NCBI GenBank assembly: GCA_001028025.1
Contig: LDAQ01000148.1
Coordinates: forward strand, 1 to 27,375
Direction of reading: 5' to 3'
DNA length: 27,375 nt
From: Faecalicatena fissicatena
GTDB taxonomy: Bacteria; Bacillota; Clostridia; Lachnospirales; Lachnospiraceae
The notes under the pieces are model-generated. The model did no database searches, was not told where the DNA came from, and was given only the letters and a program-made list of their open reading frames with translations. Position numbers and translations under genes: made by a program. Below, one piece after another: positions 1 through 7,641 of the stretch (the stretch's first letter is position 1; each line of letters starts with the position of its first letter).

Positions 1-71
1 TGCTATCTTAATGACATTGGGGAGAGGAGGGCCAGGGGGAAGAATCGGTTAAACGACAGTATGAATATGTT

Positions 72-716
72 ATGCACAGTGATCGGAAAAGGGAGAAACG
101 CAAGGCATGGTGTTTTGCTGTACTTCTGGTTCCTGTGAGTGTATTTATGGCCCTGTACGCCGGTCTGCCGGCAGCTGTGATGGCCGCCGTTTTGGCAGCT
201 CTTTCTGCAGGACAGCCGGACCGCAGATACAGGATATCAATGAAACATGTGGCAAGAGAGGTGGAAAAAGCATTTCCTGAATGGCTGATGAGTATGTCGC
301 TTCATCTGCAGACAGATAACGTACATGTCTCCCTCTCCAAGTCAATCCCGCATGCTCCTGCAATTTTAAGAGAAGAGCTGAGTACTTTGCTTGTCGGAAT
401 AGAAGAAAAACCGGATTCGGTTAGGCCATATCTGTCATTTATGAAGCAGATACCGCTGCCGGATGTTACCTCAGCAATGAAGGTACTTTATTCAATGGCA
501 GAGTTCGGTACACTGGATATTGGAGGACAGATAGGCCCTCTGACTGAAAGGGGCGCCGTGATGACAGACAAGGCAGAGCGTCTGAGAACCGAGGATTATA
601 TTGCGGGAATCAGCTTTTTGATATTACTGCCAATGATAACTGGCGTTATTAAGATGCTGGCAGACCTGGCACTGGTTGTAGTCTATATTTTATCAGCAGT
701 AAATACTGCCGTCTGA
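72..716 (+). CDS. TadC-like type II secretion F (T2SF) domain membrane protein of a Tad-like pilus system, possibly 5'-incomplete
   Basis: The 214-aa product carries the second half typical of TadB/TadC platform proteins. It has a hydrophobic segment at about residues 14-42, a cytoplasmic T2SF helical domain (motif AFPEWL near residue 68, then LRPELE-like LREEL and a DKAERLRTEDYIAG stretch), and a hydrophobic C-terminus at about 178-212. TadB/TadC proteins form the inner-membrane platform that couples the TadA ATPase to pilin assembly. This copy is short: full TadC proteins are usually near 300 aa. No ribosome binding site precedes the ATG at 72, and the same frame is open back to position 15 after stops at 9-14, so the true start may lie upstream with a frameshift or in another frame. 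It is followed after 14 bp by the mini-pilin-like genes. The T2SF assignment is by sequence pattern; the start is uncertain. Confidence 0.72.
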   Translation: MHSDRKREKRKAWCFAVLLVPVSVFMALYAGLPAAVMAAVLAALSAGQPDRRYRISMKHVAREVEKAFPEWLMSMSLHLQTDNVHVSLSKSIPHAPAILREELSTLLVGIEEKPDSVRPYLSFMKQIPLPDVTSAMKVLYSMAEFGTLDIGGQIGPLTERGAVMTDKAERLRTEDYIAGISFLILLPMITGVIKMLADLALVVVYILSAVNTAV

Positions 717-730
717 GAGGAGGAGAATAA

Positions 731-844
731 GTGAAAGAATTTCTGGAAGAATATGGGGGAATCATTGCGATCTCTGTGATGGGCTATGCAGTGATGTCCG
801 GATTATGGGATATTCTGAGAATGATCTGTGAGACAGGAGTTTAG
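731..844 (+). CDS. 37-aa single-helix membrane protein, Flp-pilin-like (EYGG motif)
   Basis: A GTG start at 731 follows a strong GAGGAG site at 719-725. The product begins VKEFLEEYGGIIAISVMGY and is essentially one hydrophobic helix with a short polar tail. Glu7-Tyr8-Gly9 followed by a hydrophobic run resembles the mature N-terminus of Flp pilins (Glu at +5, then Tyr), but the prepilin leader and Gly cleavage site are missing. The next gene encodes a paralogue that starts almost identically (LKEFIEEYGGVIA). Position directly after a TadC-like gene supports a pilin or minor-pilin role. Function is inference; the reading frame itself is well supported by the ribosome binding site, by paralogy and by tight packing. 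Confidence 0.7.
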   Translation: MKEFLEEYGGIIAISVMGYAVMSGLWDILRMICETGV

Positions 845-885
845 CAGCAATGCTGTATTCCGTCAGAATAATGGAGTGATGAAGA

Positions 886-1041
886 TTGAAAGAATTTATT
901 GAAGAGTACGGCGGCGTCATTGCTGCCTGCCTTCTGAGCCTGATACTTCTGGGAACAATGGCTGATATGCTGGGTACAAACGGTCAGTTGTCAGCACTTT
1001 TTTCGGGGTTTCTGGAAGGGATTGGCGCGGTACGGGGCTAA
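886..1041 (+). CDS. 51-aa single-helix membrane protein, paralogue of the preceding mini-pilin-like protein
   Basis: Translation most likely starts at TTG 886, with GGAG at 873-876 as ribosome binding site. The product begins LKEFIEEYGGVIAACLLSLI, matching the previous protein at most of its first 13 positions. It has one hydrophobic segment (about residues 10-24), then a Gly-rich amphipathic tail ending GAVRG. Glu7-Tyr8-Gly9 sits in the same register as in the neighbours at 731 and 1071. Such short repeated genes next to TadC fit a set of major or minor Flp-like pilins. The lack of a leader peptide is odd for that family, so a membrane subunit of the platform is an alternative. Confidence 0.68.
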   Translation: MKEFIEEYGGVIAACLLSLILLGTMADMLGTNGQLSALFSGFLEGIGAVRG

Positions 1042-1070
1042 ACATACATATATAAGGAGGGGATACACCT

Positions 1071-1544
1071 GTGAAGGCTGTCATTGGTGAATATGGGAAA
1101 ATAATGATTCTTGCGGTAGTTTTTGGCAGTATGGTTCTGTTCCTGTTTGGAAAAGGGGATCATGATTTCCTGGGAATGATTTCAAAAGCAAGACCAGAAG
1201 CAGCAGTAGGAAACGCGGATACATTTGCATTAGCACATTCTGTTTTTTCGCGCAAGGCTCCGGAACTTACTGTTACGGTAAAGAAACTCCAAACAGGCAG
1301 GGAATATAACATTCAGGATTCAGGTGTGTTTGAAATTAAGGCGGTAAATCAGGAGGGCGGGCAAGTGCCTGTTACTGTTGTCAGAATCACTGATCCCGTG
1401 CAGCAGGATATTACCGATGAGACGGATCCGCAGAGGTTTGTTCCTACTCTGAACGGAGAATACAGGGTTGTGTACCGTGCAGAAGAAACCAGCCAGGGAA
1501 GTACAAAGGCCAGGGAGAAGGAATACCGGGTTCTGGCGGATTGA
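1071..1544 (+). CDS. Pilus-locus membrane-anchored protein, 157 aa, with an N-terminal EYG helix and an extracytoplasmic domain
   Basis: GTG at 1071 is preceded by AAGGAGGGG (about 1053-1061). The N-terminus VKAVIGEYGKIMILAVVF repeats the Glu7-Tyr8-Gly9 plus hydrophobic-helix plan of the two mini-proteins upstream, then adds about 120 residues outside the membrane. Residues from about 60 on (ELTVTVKKLQTGREYNIQDSG, then a beta-rich stretch with VVRITDP and GEYRVVYRA) look like an immunoglobulin-like beta domain. I do not recognise a named family. Its place in the operon and the shared N-terminus suggest a minor pilin or pilus-associated surface protein. The gene is complete and is followed after 35 bp by the next pilin-like gene. 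Confidence 0.72.
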   Translation: MKAVIGEYGKIMILAVVFGSMVLFLFGKGDHDFLGMISKARPEAAVGNADTFALAHSVFSRKAPELTVTVKKLQTGREYNIQDSGVFEIKAVNQEGGQVPVTVVRITDPVQQDITDETDPQRFVPTLNGEYRVVYRAEETSQGSTKAREKEYRVLAD

Positions 1545-1579
1545 AAAAATAAAATACGATAAAGAAAAGAGGGCAGAGG

Positions 1580-1912
1580 ATGAAAGGTGCGGTTGAGACC
1601 ATGATGGGGATGATAATGATAGCATTTATGGCAGTGCTGAGCGCGGCCTACATAATAGCATCCCTGAATACCCAGAGTGCGCAGAATTATCACTCTGCGG
1701 TGGTAGCAGAAGTTGAGGCAGGAGACTTTTCGGAACCCGTGGTTCAAAGCTGCAGGGAGAAGGCTCTGGAAAACGGTTATAAAGATTTATCAATAGAACC
1801 TATGACAAGTATAGACAATGGAAAGTATGCAAAAGTAACGCTGACGTATGACTATACGGTTCCTGTTCTGAACTTGTTTCTGGAACATCAGATTGTGGGA
1901 TACGCCAGGTAA
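1580..1912 (+). CDS. Pilin/TadE-like single-pass protein, 110 aa
   Basis: The product starts MKGAVETMMGMIMIAFMAVLSAAYII. A positively charged residue, Gly3, a Glu shortly after, and a long hydrophobic helix (about 8-28) match the general plan of pseudopilins and TadE-like proteins. The remaining 80 residues are a small extracytoplasmic domain with one Cys (VQSCREKA) and a beta-rich end (YAKVTLTYDYTVPV). The ATG at 1580 follows an AGAGGGCAGAGG site. It sits between other single-helix pilus-locus proteins with 35-40 bp gaps. A prepilin cleavage after Gly3 is possible but Glu would then be at +3, not the usual +5. Role as minor pilin is inferred. Confidence 0.7.
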   Translation: MKGAVETMMGMIMIAFMAVLSAAYIIASLNTQSAQNYHSAVVAEVEAGDFSEPVVQSCREKALENGYKDLSIEPMTSIDNGKYAKVTLTYDYTVPVLNLFLEHQIVGYAR

Positions 1913-1952
1913 TTGCGGGAAGATGAGGCAAATGCCATAGAAAGGGGAAGGA

Positions 1953-2630
1953 ATGAAAAATGTCGTGACAGGTTTTTTTATGATTGTAATACTGGTTATC
2001 TCCATCGCAGCCATTCAGACTGCGGAAAACAGGACGGCCAGGAAAAATGAGCTGGACAGCAGCCTTAGCGAAGCAATGGAACAGTCGATGAAGGTTCTGA
2101 CAGTAAATCCGGTGTATCATATTGAAAAAGAGACAGGTACAGATGAATTTACTGCGGATTTTATTCAGGGATTTCTTATGAAAACAACGAGTAATTCTGA
2201 GTTTACAGTAGAAATACTGAATGTGGATGTAGAGAAGGGGCTTCTGGATGTCAGAGCGAAAGCCCGGTTCAGACAGCTTATTGGATATGGAGAGGTATCC
2301 TGCCGCAAGACTGTGATACTGGAAGACCTGGAAGAGGTAAAAGAAACATACTGCCAAATTTCTTTTCTTGCAGAACAACCCGCCAGGGAGAACGACACAG
2401 AACATACATATGTTATGAAGCAGGTTACGGTACACTGCGGTGACAGGCTCAGTGCGGCTATGCTGCCGCAAAGCGGCCTGGACAGGGAGGAATCTGTTTT
2501 CTGCGGATGGAGGATGACAAAACCGGTAAATGGAATTGGAATGCTGTATGGAAAGGAGAATATCAATACAATATGTGCAGGTGAGGATATGGAATTCCAG
2601 GCAGTTTACCAGCAGGAGGAAGTGCTGTAG
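1953..2630 (+). CDS. Pilus-locus membrane-anchored protein, 225 aa, with a C-terminal InlB-type repeat-like domain
   Basis: An N-terminal hydrophobic helix (about residues 5-22, MKNVVTGFFMIVILVISIAAI) is followed by a pseudopilin-like polar helix (ENRTARKNELDSSLSEAMEQ), then a beta-rich domain to about 130. Residues about 152-220 show the signature of the Listeria-Bacteroides (InlB B-type) repeat: V.VHCGDRL, a central CGWRM (GW motif) and a final EFQAVY. This repeat recurs in the giant protein encoded next, so the two products may be built for the same surface structure. The ATG at 1953 follows AAGGGGAAGG. The gene stops at 2628-2630 and the next gene starts at 2631 with no gap, which suggests translational coupling. 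Confidence 0.72.
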   Translation: MKNVVTGFFMIVILVISIAAIQTAENRTARKNELDSSLSEAMEQSMKVLTVNPVYHIEKETGTDEFTADFIQGFLMKTTSNSEFTVEILNVDVEKGLLDVRAKARFRQLIGYGEVSCRKTVILEDLEEVKETYCQISFLAEQPARENDTEHTYVMKQVTVHCGDRLSAAMLPQSGLDREESVFCGWRMTKPVNGIGMLYGKENINTICAGEDMEFQAVYQQEEVL

Positions 2631-5600
2631 ATGAGAAAAAAGAGAGCAATAACAATGCTGGTTTCCGCGGCAGTAATTTTGTTACTTTGCGGGCCAATAT
2701 GTCTGCATGCGCAGGAAACAGCAGAAAGAACGGACACGGATGGAAATGAAATATCCGGTGGCAGCGCAATAATCGGTGAAGAGGCCGTGATAATACCGGG
2801 AGAACCGGATGTCGTGGAGATGCTGCAGAATGTATCGTTAGGATTTGAAGAAACCATACAAGGTCTCCTGCTTATGGAAAAACCTTTGCGAGTCATGGAA
2901 AAAGCAGATGAAAATGACAGAGGCTCTTTTTTGGATAGATTTACTGCAAGGGAGCGTTTTGAATTTGCAATACTGTATAAGTATTTACTGCTGACAGCCG
3001 TTACGGAAGATTCGGATTTTTTAGAAAGTATGCAGAGTGTATCGGGCCACATCGAAAAGGATGTAGAGACGATGGCATCTGAACTGAAAGGAGATATGGA
3101 TTTTCTGCGGGAGCTTATTAAAGAAAATAGTGAGACAGATCCTGCACAAGGGGAAAGCGCGGGGACTCAGGATAAGGATGCCATAGGAAGGGAGGCCTTT
3201 CGTATATTCTATAAAGGTATGGAAAAAAAGATGGCCGCCAGGGGAGAAGGCACCAATGAATATCAGGATTTTCAAGAATATACAGAGTATCTTCAGCAGC
3301 AGACCAGTGCAGATATTAGCGGATTTGCCATTCTATTGGAAAAGATGCAGTCAAGGGAGGAAGCAGAGGCAGCAGGGGCATATGAAGAAGCACTTAACCA
3401 GTTGTATTCTATCTATGGAATTGTGGGGGACCAGCCACAAAAAGCAGAGGTAATCTGCGGCTTTCAAAACTTTGATATACATAAGGAAGAACCATATCTT
3501 ACTTTGACAATATCGGACCAGGAACGTACTAATGTGGTAAAACAGCTGCCGGAGAGTCTGGAAGTGCTGCTGTCAGATGATGGAGATATGGCAGATACAG
3601 ATCAGGGGACGGGGAATAAAGATGCAGATATAGTGGATACAGAGCAGGGCACAAGGGAAATTAAGGTTGTCTGGGAATGCACAGAAGATATTGAACATAC
3701 AGAATTCGAGAGGTATATATACACAGCGGTTCCTGAGGAAGGGTATGTATGGAGTGAAGAACTGCAGAAAGGATGCGAAGAAAGGCTGCTGACCCTGCCG
3801 TATGTGGAAGTGGTAGTGGAGTCCGGGGCAGCTGTCAATGTCTTTGCAGCCCGTGCGGCTGCCGGAGTCAGCTACAGGGCATATTGCCAGTACGATGGAT
3901 GGAAGAGCTGGAGCGCAGGCGGCGCCACTGCTGGAACAGTTGGAGAAAATAAAAGGCTGGAGGCTATGCAGATAAAAATATCTGGCGATGCGAACCTGGG
4001 AGTAAAATATCAGGTTCATGTACAGAACACCGGCTGGATGAACTGGGTAAATGGCAGCAGTACGGCGGGGACTACAGGGCAGTCGCTGAGAGTAGAAGCT
4101 GTCAGAATTCAGCTGACGGGGGCAAGTGAAGGTTCCTATGATATATACTACAGGACATACTGCGAATCCTATGGGTGGCTGGACTGGGCAAAGAATGGCC
4201 AGTCGGCTGGAACAGTGAATCTAGGGAAGCGTATGGAAGCCTTTCAGGTGAGAATTACAGTAAAGGGCGGGACAGCTCCCGGGGCAACCGTTACTCCGCT
4301 ACAGACGGATGCCGCGGCAAGAGTCGGGAGCAGCTACTACAAAACATTTAATGAAGCTTTTGACGCAATGCCGGACGGAGGAGCAATGTATGTAATCAGA
4401 AATTGTTCTGCAACACATATAACAACCAGAAAATCATTTTCTGTTTTTCCGGAAGAAAGAAATGTAAAAGTAACGTTTCAGGAAAGCACATTGATTCCGG
4501 CTGGAATCATCTGTACAGAGGAAGGATGGCGTGGGAACCCCACTTGGAATTTCAGCGGCAATGGAGGCTATACGATCACATTTGACGCCAATGGAAAAGG
4601 GCAGTCAGGAGTGATCTCATCTTACGGTGCAACAATAAATCTGAAATATGGATCCAGATTTACGAACGCCAGTGGTAATGGCGTGTGGAACGATAAAGGC
4701 ATCACGAACGTTTATGATGGTGCTTACATTTACAATAATCATACACATGGAATTGCCACCTGCAACATGGTTAATCTGTATGGCGGCAGCATATACGGAA
4801 ATACCTATGACGGAATCCGTGCTCAGAAGATAATCAATATGTCCGGCGGAAATCTGTACAATAATGGAGAATGCGGTGTTCATGCAGGCGACGGAACATG
4901 TACATTTACAATGACCGGAGGAACTATCCATGACAATGCCAATGGAGTGGGGAATATAGATGGAAATGGAACCATAAATATCAAAGGAGGGAATATTTAC
5001 AGTAATAAACTGTATGGTATTACTACGAAAGGGAGATCCCTGAATATATCAGGTACGGCCGCTGTCCGGGATAATAAGGGGACAGGGGTAGCAGTGATTG
5101 GTGGAGAAGCGGTTGTTCAGAGCGGAAAAATATATGGTAATCAGAATGCCGGCATTGTAAATAAAGGCAGTGCGAAGATTATCGGAGGTGAAATTTATTC
5201 GAATTCCAGTACCGGCAGTGGTGGGGGAATTGTGAACAGCGGCACTTTAAATGTTAGCGGGGGAAGCATTCACCATAATTCGGCGGCAAACGGAGGCGGA
5301 ATTACAAGCAGCGGAACCCTCACAATGACAGGGGGCAGCCTTACAGACAATCGGGCATCAGGTAATGGAGGAGGGATTTGTTTATCCGGTGGAAATTTTA
5401 ATCTGACCGGAGGAGCGATTGCGAAGAATACAGCGAAAAACGGAAATGGTGTATATCACAATGGAACCACCTTCCAGTTGGGCGGAAACGGTGCAGTAGA
5501 CTCAGAAAATGATGTGTATCTCCAGACAAATAAATATATTACAGTGTCATCTGCGCTGAAGGCATCACCGGCGGCGGTACTTACCCCATCCGGCTACAGC

Positions 5601-7358
5601 AATGGAAGAAAAGCCGCAGAAGTTGCATATGGAAGTAAGAAGGGAAGCATGCAATATATGCAGTTTGCACTTAAACCAAACGGCGGATACTGCCTCAGAC
5701 CGGGAGATTTGCAGGATTCCGGGGCAAAGACCAAAACCGCGGATATCGTACTGAGTACAAAATATATGATTCAGTATGACAAGAATTATGACGGGGATGT
5801 TACCGATATACCTTTAAGTGCTCCAAAATACTGGTATGAGTATGCTGGAATATCTAAGCAGGTTCCTTTGGAGGGGAGAATAAAATTTCTGGGCTGGTCC
5901 GAGAATGCTGGTGCAGACAAACCCGATTACCAGCCGGGGGATCCTCTAAACGCTTCTTTAAACAGAAACATAAAGTTGTATGCCGTGTGGGGAACCAAAA
6001 TCCAGGTTATATATAACGGAAACGGCAGTGATGCGCCAAAAGAAAGGACGGAAGAAATAACCCTGCAGGAGTGCAGAAAAAATGGGGGATATTTAATACG
6101 TAAAAATGCAGGATTTACAGATTATATCAGAAACGGCTGCAGTTTTGCGGGCTGGGATATCATAGCAGATGCACCTGTAAAGACCGTAAAGTATCCTGAA
6201 CAGAAAGAAAACAGGTTAACCTTTGAAGAACTGCTGGATATTGCAGAGGCACAGGAGAAAGGACCTTTGTCTGAAGAAAAGACAATTCAGGAAGTGTGTC
6301 TGTATGCTCTCTGGGACAAGATACCGGTCATTACTGGGGAGGGGATTCAGGAATTTTACGAGGGGACAGAAGTCACCAGGGACATGCTTCTGGCTAACAT
6401 AAAGGCCAAGGATGATGAGGACGGGGATATTACCAAAGATATCCGCATTCTGGAGATTAAATATGACAAAGGAAAATTAGAGGATGGCAAAAAGCAGGAG
6501 GCATATGCAGAACAATGGAAAGACGGCATGCCGGGGGATGGACGGCTGGATACCTGGTTTCTGCAGATGGATCAGGAAGAGTCACCAGTGGAACATCAGA
6601 TTATCTACAGTGTGAAAGACAGTGCGGGCAATGAAGCCACACTGGAGTGGCCGGTAAGAGTGAAATACAATGAATTTCCTAAGATTGAAGCCGAGGACAG
6701 GTATTTTACACTGGAGGAAGCAAAATCGGGCGTCATAACGGAAGGTGTGTTGCTTTCGGAAGCCATAGAATCAGGAAAACTGGCGGTGTCAGATAAAGAG
6801 GATGATGAACTGCATCCTGGTAGAATGGAACAGGAAGTAAAACTTGCAGAATTTCATCCGGAGGAGTTCATCGGATTTGAGGATTCAGGTTATATAGTAA
6901 TCACTTATTCTGTAAAGGACAGTATGGGACCGGAAGGGGAAGGAAAAGAAACATTCAGACAGTGTACGGTACATGTTATGAAAGACGGAGAAATAGTGAA
7001 TCCGGAGCCATTAAAATATGTACGTTTCATCAACCAGGCAAACTATGAGAAAAATCTGAATCTCCAGACAGGACAAGCAGGAGATGGGATAGAAAAGTCC
7101 GGGGAAGGAGACGTTTCGGGGAAAGAACTAAACGGCGGGTTACATCTTAATTCCAAGTGGTATAAAGTTCTGGAATTCCGAGAACTGTTGTTCGGTACAT
7201 GGGACGAAGAAAAGCCTGCAAAGGAGGTGTGGTGTTTTAAAAATGGAGATGTGAAAAACATAAAAAAATATGTGGAAGAGCATGGAATAGGAAACAGTCA
7301 GGAGCGGACATCACTTCTGAGATTTGCCGAGGAATTTGGATTCTTAAAGATATTATGA
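2631..7358 (+). CDS. Giant secreted surface protein, 1575 aa: ChW repeats, right-handed beta-helix, InlB-type repeats, Ig-like domains
   Basis: A Sec signal peptide (MRKKR, hydrophobic core, cleavage probably after LHA about residue 27) leads into an acidic helical region to about 400. Three clostridial hydrophobic-W repeats follow (about 410-545; each has the YGW/DGW...W...AGT pattern). About 560-960 is a Gly/Asn-rich parallel beta-helix with many G.I..N repeats (GGSIYGN, GGEIYSN). Two InlB/Listeria-Bacteroides repeats lie at about 1045-1121 and 1124-1227 (LGWSEN...KLYAVWG and FAGWDI...LYALWD). Two Ig-like DUF5011-type domains follow at about 1232-1453 (DDEDGDITKDI; YSVKDSAGN). There is no LPXTG motif and no C-terminal helix, so retention would rely on ChW repeats or on the pilus. 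It starts directly after the previous stop, with its ribosome binding site inside that gene. I infer a tip adhesin or secreted binding protein. Confidence 0.85.
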   Translation: MRKKRAITMLVSAAVILLLCGPICLHAQETAERTDTDGNEISGGSAIIGEEAVIIPGEPDVVEMLQNVSLGFEETIQGLLLMEKPLRVMEKADENDRGSFLDRFTARERFEFAILYKYLLLTAVTEDSDFLESMQSVSGHIEKDVETMASELKGDMDFLRELIKENSETDPAQGESAGTQDKDAIGREAFRIFYKGMEKKMAARGEGTNEYQDFQEYTEYLQQQTSADISGFAILLEKMQSREEAEAAGAYEEALNQLYSIYGIVGDQPQKAEVICGFQNFDIHKEEPYLTLTISDQERTNVVKQLPESLEVLLSDDGDMADTDQGTGNKDADIVDTEQGTREIKVVWECTEDIEHTEFERYIYTAVPEEGYVWSEELQKGCEERLLTLPYVEVVVESGAAVNVFAARAAAGVSYRAYCQYDGWKSWSAGGATAGTVGENKRLEAMQIKISGDANLGVKYQVHVQNTGWMNWVNGSSTAGTTGQSLRVEAVRIQLTGASEGSYDIYYRTYCESYGWLDWAKNGQSAGTVNLGKRMEAFQVRITVKGGTAPGATVTPLQTDAAARVGSSYYKTFNEAFDAMPDGGAMYVIRNCSATHITTRKSFSVFPEERNVKVTFQESTLIPAGIICTEEGWRGNPTWNFSGNGGYTITFDANGKGQSGVISSYGATINLKYGSRFTNASGNGVWNDKGITNVYDGAYIYNNHTHGIATCNMVNLYGGSIYGNTYDGIRAQKIINMSGGNLYNNGECGVHAGDGTCTFTMTGGTIHDNANGVGNIDGNGTINIKGGNIYSNKLYGITTKGRSLNISGTAAVRDNKGTGVAVIGGEAVVQSGKIYGNQNAGIVNKGSAKIIGGEIYSNSSTGSGGGIVNSGTLNVSGGSIHHNSAANGGGITSSGTLTMTGGSLTDNRASGNGGGICLSGGNFNLTGGAIAKNTAKNGNGVYHNGTTFQLGGNGAVDSENDVYLQTNKYITVSSALKASPAAVLTPSGYSNGRKAAEVAYGSKKGSMQYMQFALKPNGGYCLRPGDLQDSGAKTKTADIVLSTKYMIQYDKNYDGDVTDIPLSAPKYWYEYAGISKQVPLEGRIKFLGWSENAGADKPDYQPGDPLNASLNRNIKLYAVWGTKIQVIYNGNGSDAPKERTEEITLQECRKNGGYLIRKNAGFTDYIRNGCSFAGWDIIADAPVKTVKYPEQKENRLTFEELLDIAEAQEKGPLSEEKTIQEVCLYALWDKIPVITGEGIQEFYEGTEVTRDMLLANIKAKDDEDGDITKDIRILEIKYDKGKLEDGKKQEAYAEQWKDGMPGDGRLDTWFLQMDQEESPVEHQIIYSVKDSAGNEATLEWPVRVKYNEFPKIEAEDRYFTLEEAKSGVITEGVLLSEAIESGKLAVSDKEDDELHPGRMEQEVKLAEFHPEEFIGFEDSGYIVITYSVKDSMGPEGEGKETFRQCTVHVMKDGEIVNPEPLKYVRFINQANYEKNLNLQTGQAGDGIEKSGEGDVSGKELNGGLHLNSKWYKVLEFRELLFGTWDEEKPAKEVWCFKNGDVKNIKKYVEEHGIGNSQERTSLLRFAEEFGFLKIL

Positions 7359-7394
7359 CCAATTTCTAAATTATTACAAAAATGTTAAAATATA

Positions 7395-7423
7395 TTGCAT
7401 TTTATTCATTTATCCTTTATAAT
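7395..7423 (+). promoter_or_regulatory. Sigma-A-type promoter, TTGCAT-N17-TATAAT
   Basis: The -35 box TTGCAT is at 7395-7400 and the -10 box TATAAT at 7418-7423, with exactly 17 bp between. It would give a leader of about 210 nt in front of the NlpC/P60 gene at 7642. Confidence 0.7.
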
Positions 7424-7489
7424 TTAATCTATGTAAGCATAAGACGAAATATGACGAGTCCTCTATATGTTTATTTTTAATACCTCCTG

Positions 7490-7518
7490 TTGTAGAAGGC
7501 AGCAGAAGGCTGTATATC
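7490..7518 (+). promoter_or_regulatory. Second, weaker promoter-like element, homologous to the promoter of the paralogue
   Basis: TTGTAG at 7490-7495 and TATATC at 7513-7518 are 17 bp apart. The surrounding sequence (CCTGTTG...GCAGAA...TGTATA) aligns with the better TTGAAA-N17-TATAGT promoter at 9023-9051, so this was probably duplicated with the gene and has drifted. Confidence 0.45.
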
Positions 7519-7641
7519 TATAGGGATTTCCGGAAAGAGATCAGTTTGCGGACGAGCCGCAGCAGGTTCTGGAAAGAGATACTGCAGTACATATATATGA
7601 GGACATAGATAATAAATAAAATAAGGATGGGTGAATTGATT

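Larger units (their letters stand above)
7359..7641 (+). other. Intergenic region and leader of the first NlpC/P60 gene
   Basis: This 283-bp region contains no convincing terminator for the giant-protein gene. It holds two promoter-like elements (7395-7423 and 7490-7518), a leader with the 10-nt direct repeat GGAAAGAGAT at about 7532 and 7571, and a small TGCGG/CCGCA hairpin between those repeats. Its last 35 nt match the leader of the paralogous gene at 9108. Confidence 0.6.

Noticed and set aside
1800..2471. Minus-strand open frame of 223 codons
   Set aside because: It is antisense to the pilus-locus genes, is rich in Cys, His and Phe as expected of a shadow frame, and lacks a ribosome binding site or recognisable motif.
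7430..7626. Leader of the first NlpC/P60 gene as a c-di-GMP or c-di-AMP riboswitch
   Set aside because: Cell-wall hydrolases are often under such control, but I could not find the conserved core motifs of either class.
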